DNA of 64,000 nucleotides from contig USEY01000006.1 of assembly GCA_900553815.1 (NCBI GenBank), forward strand, positions 1 to 64,000, in the 5' to 3' direction. The notes under the pieces were generated by a model that searched no databases, was not told the DNA's origin, and worked only from the letters and a program-made list of their open reading frames with translations. The stretch is from an uncultured Bacteroides sp. GTDB taxonomy: Bacteria > Bacteroidota > Bacteroidia > Bacteroidales > Bacteroidaceae. Shown in pieces: positions 10,101 to 16,481 of this stretch; positions within the stretch are counted from its first letter, which is position 1, and the number at the start of each line of letters is the position of its first letter. The translations under genes and the position numbers were made by a program.

Positions 10101-10310
10101 CGCAGAACTTGGTACGTTGTTCAAAACGAACTTACCATCTACGTCTGTGATAGCACCCACTTGCGTGTCCTTTACCAACACAGAAGCGCCAATAACTGGC
10201 TGCCCGTCTTCTTCAGAAATAACGACACCCGTTACCTTCTGAGTTTGGGCAGTTACTAAGCCTATTCCTACAAAAAAACAGGCCAATAACAGCATTAATT
10301 TTCTTTTCAT
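7110..10310 (-). CDS. SusC/RagA-like TonB-dependent transporter (left, currently ON copy)
   Basis: A 1066-residue SusC-family receptor. Layout: signal peptide (1-21), carboxypeptidase-regulatory-like domain (about 22-100), TonB-box/plug starting near EVLDEVMVVAYG, with the SusC motif DPLIILDGAPF and LYGARGANGVI, then the 22-strand barrel. There is no STN domain, so signalling through an anti-sigma factor is not expected. The gene has a promoter-like box at 10367-10374. Bases 9945-10114, coding for about residues 66-122, are nearly repeated in inverted orientation at 13507-13676 at the start of a second, truncated susC. The 5' part (promoter, signal peptide, residues 1 to about 66) therefore lies inside a putative invertible segment, while the rest lies outside it. 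Its DNA looks more AT-rich than the right-hand susC. Confidence 0.95.
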   Translation of the reverse strand: MKRKLMLLLACFFVGIGLVTAQTQKVTGVVISEEDGQPVIGASVLVKDTQVGAITDVDGKFVLNNVPSSAKTLVISYIGMMSQEVAIQPNVEVRLHPNTEVLDEVMVVAYGTAKKSAFTGSATVVNSEAIGKIQASNAANALTGKVSGVQLTNSSGQPGATSPTIRIRGISSINAGNDPLIILDGAPFEGDLNNISTQDIESMTVLKDAASNALYGARGANGVIIITTKKGNAGQARVTVDAKWGSNSRATQDYNFIKDPAQYYEMYYSALKNYYLGQGMDNATAHANANKNMLGSGDYGLGYNIYTIPEGQYLIGLNGKLNPNATLGNVIEYNGQKYTIAPDNWLDEAYKTGLRQEYNVSVSAGSDKSSFYASISYLNNEGIVDNSDYERLTGRLKADYQVKEWLKIGANMSYTHFDSNSLSEDGSSNSSGNIFAYATQIAPIYPLYIRDGEGNIMKDKNGFTMYDFGNKDNAGLSRPFLSGSNAFAANLLDTNNAEGNAMTGTGFAEIRFLKDFKFTWTSGVAIDETRTNGFTNPYYGQYATSNGIASKYHTRQLAYNHQQLLNWKHSYGSHNLDVMLGHESYRYKYYYLYASKSNVFDPTNIELAGAITENGSDSYVNDYNTEGYFGRIQYDFAEKYFLSGSYRRDASSRFHPDNRWGNFWSAGAAWIISKEDFFDIEWVDLLKLKASYGSQGNDNIGDYRYINTYSIVNSGGHPASIPNTMGNKDITWETNGNFNAGFDFELFKGRLTGTVEYFYRKTSDMLFSFPLPPTYGYTSYYANVGDMCNQGIEAEFKGTLIETNDFTWDLGLNLTHYKNKISYLPDERKTMVVDGVPGYSSGNYYYGEGEALYTYRIKKYAGVAEDGQALYYKNVKDENGKVIGRETTTKYDDADYYLCGTALPDLYGGFNTSLAYKGFDLSVDFTYQIGGQVYDGDYAGMMSSPTASSKGTNFHADLLNAWTPENKNSNIPRFQFGDNYTTASSDRFLTSASYLSLQNINFGYTLPSRVTRTLNIEKLRVYLTADNIWVWSKRQGLDPRQSITGSITNSYYAPMRTISGGITLTF
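9945..10114 (-). repeat. Left arm of the inverted repeat bounding the susC switch
   Basis: On the minus strand this 170-bp stretch aligns without gaps to 13507-13676 on the plus strand with about 16 differences (about 90%). Perfect blocks include TACCAAGTTCTGCGAAAACT (20 bp, at 10095-10114), a 19-bp block and a 36-bp block at about 9966-10001. Similarity ends abruptly beyond 10114. It lies in the coding sequence of the left susC. Confidence 0.9.
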
Positions 10311-10366
10311 AAATTCTCTCTTAAAGTTTAACTTTACATTAATTGTTTTTTTACTCTAACGAAATG

Positions 10367-10374
10367 CAAATGTA
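10367..10374 (-). promoter_or_regulatory. -7 box driving whichever susC faces the segment
   Basis: TACATTTG on the minus strand matches TAnnTTTG, about 57 bases ahead of the susC ATG. No clear -33 TTTG. The pectin-locus susC has the same TACATTTGCA sequence at the same relative place. This is the only promoter-like site I find aimed at a complete signal peptide in the two-operon region, so it would serve both operons alternately. Confidence 0.6.
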
Positions 10375-10443
10375 TTAATAAAACTGAAACTAACAATTTA
10401 TTTTATGAAAAAAACTTGCGTTTCTATCAAAATGTTAAGCAAA

Positions 10444-10479
10444 CCTCTGTTTTTATGCTTTTGAGCATAAAAACAGAGG
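10444..10479. terminator. Perfect 15-bp hairpin between the susC promoter and the recombinase gene
   Basis: CCTCTGTTTTTATGC pairs perfectly with GCATAAAAACAGAGG around a 6-base loop. It lies upstream of both the leftward susC promoter and the rightward recombinase gene. Neither flank has a long T run, so it may be a bidirectional insulator or terminator rather than a classical one. The rest of 10311-10762 is AT-rich leader with no further gene visible. Confidence 0.5.
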
Positions 10480-10762
10480 AGGTTTATCTATAAATGGATA
10501 CTTGCTACTTTCATTCTGATTAATAGTTTTTGCCTCTTTTAGTTACGAAAATGCAATTTTTTAATATAAAATGCTTAAAAAAAGTGTGGATAAGGCGTCC
10601 GAATAGACATCTATGTGGCAAATTGCATGCGTCTATATAGGGAAAAATGGCTTTTTGCAATAAAACAACTGCCTTTTCCGCAGCAATTGTAACTGCCGTT
10701 TTGCGACTGAAAAACTGTCTTCGCTAGCAAAAGGAGAATCATTTTTTATAAAAGCTATTATT

Positions 10763-11926
10763 ATGAATAAAATTATTTACAAACTTTCCTACAACAGGAA
10801 AGGATGCCTAAACCGCGGTGGAAAAGCGTTAGTGCAAATTGAAGCTTATCTGAACAAGCAAAGAAAGTATTTCTCTACCAGAATCTACCTGAAACCGGAA
10901 CAATGGGATGCCCGACAGTCTGTCGTGAAGAAACATCCCAATGCCGAGGCACTGAACAGACTGCTCCACGAACAACTGGCACAGATTGAAGGAAAAGAGC
11001 TGGAATTATGGAAACAAGGCAGAGTGGTCACCTTGGAATTGCTGAAAGATACTGTGCAATCAAGTCACGACACAAGTTCATTTCTCGATTTCATGCGCAA
11101 GGAAATAGAAGTGTCGAATATAAAAGCCAGTACACGGCGCAACCACCAGAGCACGCTGAAGCACTTGTTGGCTTTCAGAAGACACATTGCCTTCAATGAG
11201 CTGACACTGGATGCCATTGAAGCCTTCAGTCACTTCCTACGCAACAAAGGCTACCACACCAACACGATAGCCAAACATCTGAAACACCTGAAACGCTATG
11301 TGAACACAGCCATTGACAAGGGCTACATGGATATCAAGGACTATGCCTTCCGGGTCTACAAAATAAGAACAGAAGAAAGTCACCACACCTTTCTGTCTTC
11401 CGACGAGCTGCATCGCTTGCAAACGCTGAAGTTAGACGAGAAATCAGCCAAACACCGGCAAGCTCTGGACGCCTTTCTGTTTTCCTGCTACACGGGCATC
11501 AGGTATTCCGACTTCATACATCTCACCCACGATAACATCAGCACTAGCAACCAGCTGACATGGCTGACATATAAAACTGTCAAAACCGGTACTGAAGTGC
11601 GCCTGCCGCTAAATCTGCTATTCAATGGCCAAGCCATCAGCATACTGAATCGCCACCGCAATGATTTGAACAGCTTCTTCAACCTCAAAAACAATTCCAA
11701 TCTCAACAAGGAGTTGCGGCTAATAGCACGCCTAGCCGGACTGTCTAAACCATTTTCATTCCACACGGCCCGCCACACCTACGCTACCCTGCTACTCTAC
11801 AAGGGAGTCAACATTACTACTGTGCAAAAACTATTAGGACACAAAAGTATCAAAACCACCCAAATCTATACCAACGTGATGGACGCCACCATCATAGCCG
11901 ACCTGAGCAAACATTCTTCTCCATAA
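10763..11926 (+). CDS. Tyrosine recombinase, candidate invertase for the susC switch
   Basis: A 387-residue Bacteroidetes-type tyrosine site-specific recombinase. Residues 1-100 form an arm-type DNA-binding domain with the usual KPEQWDARQ motif, about 105-200 the SAM-like core-binding domain, and 205-380 the catalytic domain. All active-site residues are present: R247 (TGIRYSD), K274 (TVKTG), H334 and R337 (HTARHTY), H360 (LLGHKS) and the nucleophile Y369 (QIYTNV). It lies alone between two oppositely oriented susC ends inside a pair of inverted repeats, with no phage, plasmid or transfer genes nearby, so I infer that it inverts its own surrounding segment. No convincing promoter was found upstream; an AAGGAG-like stretch lies near 10730. 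Confidence 0.92.
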   Translation: MNKIIYKLSYNRKGCLNRGGKALVQIEAYLNKQRKYFSTRIYLKPEQWDARQSVVKKHPNAEALNRLLHEQLAQIEGKELELWKQGRVVTLELLKDTVQSSHDTSSFLDFMRKEIEVSNIKASTRRNHQSTLKHLLAFRRHIAFNELTLDAIEAFSHFLRNKGYHTNTIAKHLKHLKRYVNTAIDKGYMDIKDYAFRVYKIRTEESHHTFLSSDELHRLQTLKLDEKSAKHRQALDAFLFSCYTGIRYSDFIHLTHDNISTSNQLTWLTYKTVKTGTEVRLPLNLLFNGQAISILNRHRNDLNSFFNLKNNSNLNKELRLIARLAGLSKPFSFHTARHTYATLLLYKGVNITTVQKLLGHKSIKTTQIYTNVMDATIIADLSKHSSP

Positions 11927-12062
11927 TAAGCAGCCTCCTATTACAGCACAACTGTATGTCCTTCCCCAAACATGGCGTATGCTTCGGGAAGGAAGTAAAG
12001 CTAAAGGTGGCCAAACAAGGCTGCCCGATTCCGAAAATCTTAAAAATAGAACAATTTTACCC

Positions 12063-12117
12063 CAGTCGTACCTCAGTCGTACCCCAGTCGTACCTGCTCC
12101 GTACCAAGTTCGTTCCT
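12063..12117. repeat. 11-bp-period tandem repeat between recombinase and Rpn genes
   Basis: Three near-identical 11-mers, CAGTCGTACCT/C, at 12063-12095, followed by two degenerate units (GCTCCGTACCA, AGTTCGTTCCT). The same type of unit recurs at 42637-42690. The rest of the 11927-12390 gap shows no gene; small open frames there lack coding character. Confidence 0.65.
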
Positions 12118-12341
12118 ATAGAAACGAAGAAAGGGCGCTTCTGAAGGGGGGAAGAAAGGAAGAAGATGAAAAATAGGACAAATTTCCTCTAAAAGAAAGG
12201 TAGAAGCAACAAAACGAGTAGACTAGGTTATCCGTTTATTACCAGAAAGTCATTTAAAAATCTGTAGGACAGCTATTTAAAGACATTTAGTCCTAACGAT
12301 TAATGAGGTGAATACTTATACGCATATTCCGCTTTTACATA

Positions 12342-12373
12342 TTTGGTCAAATGATTTTTTTTTTATTCTTTTG
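12342..12373 (+). promoter_or_regulatory. Probable promoter of the Rpn-family gene
   Basis: TTTG at 12342-12345, 20-bp spacer, and TTCTTTTG at 12366-12373 (one mismatch to TAnnTTTG), 17 bases before the ATG at 12391. Confidence 0.5.
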
Positions 12374-12390
12374 CAGAAAAGCGAACTGAT

Positions 12391-13299
12391 ATGGACAAAA
12401 ACAATCAAATCATCCGTTTCGACTGGGCAATGAAGCGCCTGTTGCGCAACAAAGCAAATTTCAGCGTATTGGAGGGGTTGTTGACTACTCTGCTGAAGGA
12501 GAAAATAACTATTTGCAAGCTGCTGGAAAGCGAAAGCAACCAGGAAGAAGAATTCGACAAGTACAATCGAGTGGACTTACTTGCCGAGGACTCTAAAGGA
12601 CAGTTGGTCCTGATAGAAGTGCAAAATAATAATGAATATGCCTATTTCCAACGAATGCTCTTCGGTGCTTCCAAGCTGGTGACAGAATACATCAACCGTG
12701 GAGAAGGATATGAGAAAGTGCGTAAGGTGTATAGTATCAATATCGTATATTTCAACTTAGGTAGTGGAAAGGACACCGTCTATCATGGGAAAACGGAATT
12801 TCGCGGCATCCATATCCACGATGTACTGGAATTGTCGCCTTTCCAGAAACAGACTTTCAAGGTAAACGAGGTCAGCCAACTATATCCTGAATATTATATA
12901 TTAAAGGTGGATGGTTTCAACCAAGTAGCCAAAAGTCCATTGGAGGAATGGATTTATTACCTGAATACAGGAGAAATACCATCTACTGCAACAGCTCCCG
13001 GCCTGAAGGAAGCACGTGAAAGGTTGAAATTGGACAGTATGACAAAAGATGAATTGGCTGCCTATTATCGCCATTTGGACAATATTGTAATTTTGCGCGA
13101 TAATATCAATACAGAACGTGAAGAAGGAAGAGCAGAAGGAAGAGCAGAGGGAAGGGCTGAAGGAAGAGCAGAAGGGAAAGCAGAAGGTGCACTTAATAAA
13201 GCCCGGGAAATAGCCTTCCACCTCAAAAGGAACAAAATGCCTGTTCAAATGATTGCAGAAGCAACGGGATTGTCGCAGGAAGAAGTGGAAAATCTATGA
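12391..13299 (+). CDS. Rpn-family PD-(D/E)XK nuclease (recombination-promoting nuclease/putative transposase)
   Basis: A 302-residue protein of the Rpn family (PD-(D/E)XK nuclease family transposase in many annotations). The nuclease core shows D62 in RVDLLAEDSKG and E76-x-Q78 in LIEVQ, the family's variant active site. The middle carries the conserved MLFGASKLVTEYI block. The C-terminus contains AEGR-type tetrapeptide repeats coded by five 12-bp units, then a short helical tail (IAEATGLSQEEVENL). Rpn proteins are DNA endonucleases implicated in RecA-independent recombination and, in enterobacteria, phage defence. Here the gene rides inside the susC switch segment, next to the recombinase. 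An in-frame ATG at 13039 could give an 86-residue C-terminal product, as known for some enterobacterial rpn genes; nothing else here supports it. Confidence 0.88.
   Translation: MDKNNQIIRFDWAMKRLLRNKANFSVLEGLLTTLLKEKITICKLLESESNQEEEFDKYNRVDLLAEDSKGQLVLIEVQNNNEYAYFQRMLFGASKLVTEYINRGEGYEKVRKVYSINIVYFNLGSGKDTVYHGKTEFRGIHIHDVLELSPFQKQTFKVNEVSQLYPEYYILKVDGFNQVAKSPLEEWIYYLNTGEIPSTATAPGLKEARERLKLDSMTKDELAAYYRHLDNIVILRDNINTEREEGRAEGRAEGRAEGRAEGKAEGALNKAREIAFHLKRNKMPVQMIAEATGLSQEEVENL
13123..13182 (+). repeat. In-frame 12-bp tandem repeat in the Rpn gene
   Basis: Five copies of a 12-bp unit close to GAAGGAAGAGCA, coding E-G-R-A. Gain or loss of units would keep the frame, so length polymorphism is expected. 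Confidence 0.85.
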
Positions 13300-13396
13300 T
13301 GGCGTGGTACTAATCAGGATAACAGTTTCCTAACTAGTGAAATTATTAGATGCTATATCCCAACAAGTTAACCAGTCTTCTAGTATCACTCTGGTA

Positions 13397-13404
13397 TACT
13401 TTTG
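13397..13404 (+). promoter_or_regulatory. -7-like box just upstream of a terminator, on the silent side of the switch
   Basis: TACTTTTG matches TAnnTTTG. A start near 13411 would make the transcript begin with the strong hairpin at 13411-13462. No -33 TTTG is seen, so its activity is doubtful. Confidence 0.3.
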
Positions 13405-13410
13405 CAAGAT

Positions 13411-13465
13411 AAACTACGTTTTATGCCGTATTCGAGCCGTCGAATGCGGGTAGACGTAGTTTTTT
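13411..13465 (+). terminator. Strong terminator ahead of the silent susC
   Basis: Stem AAACTACGT/ACGTAGTTT (9 bp) plus an inner stem CCGTATTCGA/TCGAATGCGG with a GCCG loop, followed by six T residues. It ends Rpn transcription and blocks read-through into the promoterless susC that begins 42 bases later. Confidence 0.75.
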
Positions 13466-13506
13466 GTCTTTTATATAACAAACTATAATACAATGAGATA
13501 TAGAGA

Positions 13507-13676
13507 TACCAAGTTCTGCGAAAACTCTGGTAATTTCTTACATTGGTATGACTACTCAGGAAGTAGCTATTCAGCCCAATGTGGAAGTGAGACTGCATCC
13601 TAATACTGAGGTGCTCGACGAGGTGATGGTCGTTGCTTACGGTACGGCTAAGAAGTCTTCATTCACCGGTTCTGCT
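13507..13676 (+). repeat. Right arm of the inverted repeat bounding the susC switch
   Basis: Ungapped match (about 90% over 170 bp) to the minus strand of 9945-10114. Similarity begins sharply at 13507 with a perfect 20-bp block. An in-frame TGA at 13494-13496 lies just outside, so the right susC frame has no natural start in this orientation. Confidence 0.9.
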
Positions 13677-16451
13677 TCTACTATTGATAATAAGAAGTTA
13701 GAGTCTCGTCCTATTACTAATATTAGTAAGGGTCTGGAAGGTCAGGCTACTGGTGTGTTGACTACTTCTGGTTCAGGACAGCCTGGTGAGTCTGCTTCTA
13801 TCGTTATCCGTGGTTACGGTTCTATCAATGCCAGCAGCTCTCCTCTGTATGTAGTAGACGGTATTCCTTATAATGGTACACTTTCTTCTATCAACCCCGC
13901 TGATATCGAGTCAATGACTATCTTGAAAGATGCTTCGGCCGGTGCATTGTATGGTGCACGTGGTGCCAACGGTGTTGTGATGATTACTACCAAGCAGGGT
14001 AAGGAAGGTAAGACTAACGTAACTTGGCGTTCTACTGTAGGTTGGTCTTCACGCGCTATTGACCAATATGACATGGTTGACCAGAAAGACTTTGTTCAGT
14101 TGACTTACGAGGCTTTGCGTAACAACTACATCTTCCAGAACGGTTATTCTTGGGCTGATGGTGAGGCTGCTGCACGCGCTGCTTTGAGTGGTACCTTGGG
14201 TGGTGAGCTTTACAACCCCTTCAAAAACTACACATGGGATACGATCATTGACCCTGCTACTGGCATGGTTCAGGCTGATGCGGTTTCTGCCTGGAATGAA
14301 AACTGGATGGATGCCCTGCAGAAAGACAACGCTTTCCGTCACGAACATCAGCTTTCGTTGAGCGGTGGTACTGAAAAGACTAAGTATATGTTCTCACTGG
14401 GTTATGTAAACGAGGATGGTATCTTGGTAACAACCGGTTTCCAACGTTACAATGCCCGTGCTAATATAACCTCTACTGTAACTGACTGGTTCAAGGCTAA
14501 CTTGAATACTGCTTTGACTCACTCTATGATGAACTTCAGCGATTACGACGGTTCTTCTACTTCTAACGTATGGTATTCTGCTCAGTTCGTTTCTCCGCTG
14601 TTGCCTATGTACATCAAGGATATGCAAGGTAACAACGTATTGGGCGAGAACGGACAGCCGCAGCTTGACTATGGTGAAAACGGTCGTCCGGGTAGCTATA
14701 CAGACTATAACCCGCTGGGTGGTCTGGTTGACGATAAGGCTGACGTGAGAAATGACGTTGCCAGCTTGCGTACCGGTATGACATTTGGTTCTGACAATGA
14801 TAACTTCGGCGTATTCAAGGGCCTGAAACTGAGCGTTAACTTCGGTATGGACTACCGCAACCTGTCTCAGAAGTCATACATGAACATGTATCATGGTAAC
14901 CAGGCTAATGCCGGTGGTTTGCTGATGAAGTATAACACTCGCATGCAGAGCTACACTTTCAACCAGTTGTTGACTTGGAGCCGTTCATTCGGTTTGCACA
15001 ACTTCGATGTATTGGCCGGTCACGAATTCTACGCTTATGAATATCAATACCTGTCAGCAGGTAAGACTAACCTGGTAGACGGTATCTTGGAACTCCGTCC
15101 GGGTACTACGCTGTACAACGCTGACTCTTATACTGACAACTATCGCATCGAGTCTTGGTTGGGTCGTTTCAACTATAACTACGATGAGAAATATTACTTT
15201 GATGCTTCGTTCCGTACCGATGGTTCTTCTCGTTTCTACAAAGACAACCGTTGGGGTAAGTTCTGGTCTGTAGGTGGTAACTGGCGTGTATCGAAGGAAG
15301 CTTTCATGGAAGACGTAGAATGGGTGAACAACCTGTCAGTGAAAGTCAGCTACGGACAGCAGGGTAACGATGACCTGGGTTCATACTATGCATGGCAGAG
15401 CCTTTATGACCTGAGCTGGTCTAACTCAGCACAAATCGGTGGTATGGTCAGCACACTGGAGAACAAGAAGGTGACTTGGGAGAAGAACAACAACTTCAAC
15501 GTAGGTATCGAAGCTTCTCTGTTTGATAGCCGCTTGAGCATCAATGCAGAATACTACAACAAGAAGACTACTGACATGTTGCTGAGCTACCCGATGGCTA
15601 CTTCTACTGGTTTCAACGGCTACAATGCCAACGTGGGCGATATGCGCAACAGCGGTTTTGAATTCGAAATCAAGGGTACTCCTATCAAGACCAACGACTT
15701 TACTTGGAACATCAGCTGGATGGGTTCTACCGTCAAGAACAAAGTGCTGAAGCTGACAGCTGAAAGCCCTGAAATCATCAGCGGTATCTACAGCATCAAG
15801 GAAGGTCAGGAAATCAATACCTTCTATATGGCTAAGTCTGCTGGTGTTGACCCCGCAACAGGTGCTCAGCTCTACTGGGTATATGATAAGGATGAAAACG
15901 GTAATATCATCAACGAACGCATCAGCAGTGACTACAGCAAGGCCGCTAACAGCAAGTATTACCTGGGCAGCCGTATCCCGACTCTCTACGGTAGCTTGGC
16001 TACAGACTTCTCTTGGAAAGGCTTTGACCTGAATATCCTGACTACTTACTCTATCGGTGGTAAGATTTACGATAGCCTGTATGCCGGTTCGATGAACAAT
16101 ATGTACTACAACAACGCTTGGAATGAACATGCGCTGCGCCGTTGGCAGAAGCCGGGTGACATCACCGATGTTCCTCGTATCGAAGTTGCCGGTTCGTATG
16201 CAACAAACGACCGCTTCCTGGTTGACGCTTCTTACTTTGCTATCAAGAACATTACGCTGGGTTACACCTTGCCTAAGTCTTGGTTGAACAAGGTGAACAT
16301 GAACTCTGTACGTGTATTTGCTTCGGTTGACAACCTGGCTCTGTTCACTCACCTGCAAGGTATGGACCCGCAGTACAACTTCTCAGGTTCTACAGATTAC
16401 GCTTATACTCCCAACAAGACCTGGTCACTGGGTGTAGAAGTCAACTTCTAA
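13548..16451 (+). CDS. SusC-like transporter lacking signal peptide (right, currently silent copy)
   Basis: A 967-residue SusC body: plug with SPLYVVDGIPY and LYGARGANGVV, then the barrel ending in NKTWSLGVEVNF. The frame is open back to 13497 and matches SusC from about P67 of the left copy onward, but no signal peptide, carboxypeptidase-like domain start or promoter precedes it. The ATG at 13548 corresponds to an internal Met (M80) of a normal SusC. A protein started there could not be exported. I read it not as decay, since the remaining frame is intact, but as the OFF cassette of an inversion switch that would supply the missing 79 residues from the left. It heads an intact susC-susD-lipoprotein operon. 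Confidence 0.9.
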   Translation: MTTQEVAIQPNVEVRLHPNTEVLDEVMVVAYGTAKKSSFTGSASTIDNKKLESRPITNISKGLEGQATGVLTTSGSGQPGESASIVIRGYGSINASSSPLYVVDGIPYNGTLSSINPADIESMTILKDASAGALYGARGANGVVMITTKQGKEGKTNVTWRSTVGWSSRAIDQYDMVDQKDFVQLTYEALRNNYIFQNGYSWADGEAAARAALSGTLGGELYNPFKNYTWDTIIDPATGMVQADAVSAWNENWMDALQKDNAFRHEHQLSLSGGTEKTKYMFSLGYVNEDGILVTTGFQRYNARANITSTVTDWFKANLNTALTHSMMNFSDYDGSSTSNVWYSAQFVSPLLPMYIKDMQGNNVLGENGQPQLDYGENGRPGSYTDYNPLGGLVDDKADVRNDVASLRTGMTFGSDNDNFGVFKGLKLSVNFGMDYRNLSQKSYMNMYHGNQANAGGLLMKYNTRMQSYTFNQLLTWSRSFGLHNFDVLAGHEFYAYEYQYLSAGKTNLVDGILELRPGTTLYNADSYTDNYRIESWLGRFNYNYDEKYYFDASFRTDGSSRFYKDNRWGKFWSVGGNWRVSKEAFMEDVEWVNNLSVKVSYGQQGNDDLGSYYAWQSLYDLSWSNSAQIGGMVSTLENKKVTWEKNNNFNVGIEASLFDSRLSINAEYYNKKTTDMLLSYPMATSTGFNGYNANVGDMRNSGFEFEIKGTPIKTNDFTWNISWMGSTVKNKVLKLTAESPEIISGIYSIKEGQEINTFYMAKSAGVDPATGAQLYWVYDKDENGNIINERISSDYSKAANSKYYLGSRIPTLYGSLATDFSWKGFDLNILTTYSIGGKIYDSLYAGSMNNMYYNNAWNEHALRRWQKPGDITDVPRIEVAGSYATNDRFLVDASYFAIKNITLGYTLPKSWLNKVNMNSVRVFASVDNLALFTHLQGMDPQYNFSGSTDYAYTPNKTWSLGVEVNF

Positions 16452-16481
16452 TATTTAACCTATATAAAACTTAGAACAAGT

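Larger units (their letters stand above)
9945..13676. other. Putative invertible susC promoter/recombinase segment
   Basis: Two inverted 170-bp arms enclose 3,392 bp that hold the susC promoter, signal-peptide coding region, a tyrosine recombinase, an Rpn-family gene and a terminator. Recombination between the arms would replace the left susC 5' end with the promoterless right junction and give the right susC a start: 79 residues plus 967, a 1046-residue SusC of normal size. Inversion of susC/susD 5' regions by tyrosine recombinases is established in Bacteroides fragilis; its operation here is inferred from structure. Confidence 0.85.

Noticed and set aside
10763..13299. Integrase as a sign of a prophage or conjugative element
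   Set aside because: No phage structural, replication, mobilisation or transfer gene and no tRNA attachment site is present. The flanking inverted susC ends explain the recombinase better.
13548..16451. Right susC as a decayed pseudogene
   Set aside because: The remaining 967 codons are open with all SusC motifs, followed by intact susD and lipoprotein genes, and the break point coincides exactly with the inverted repeat.
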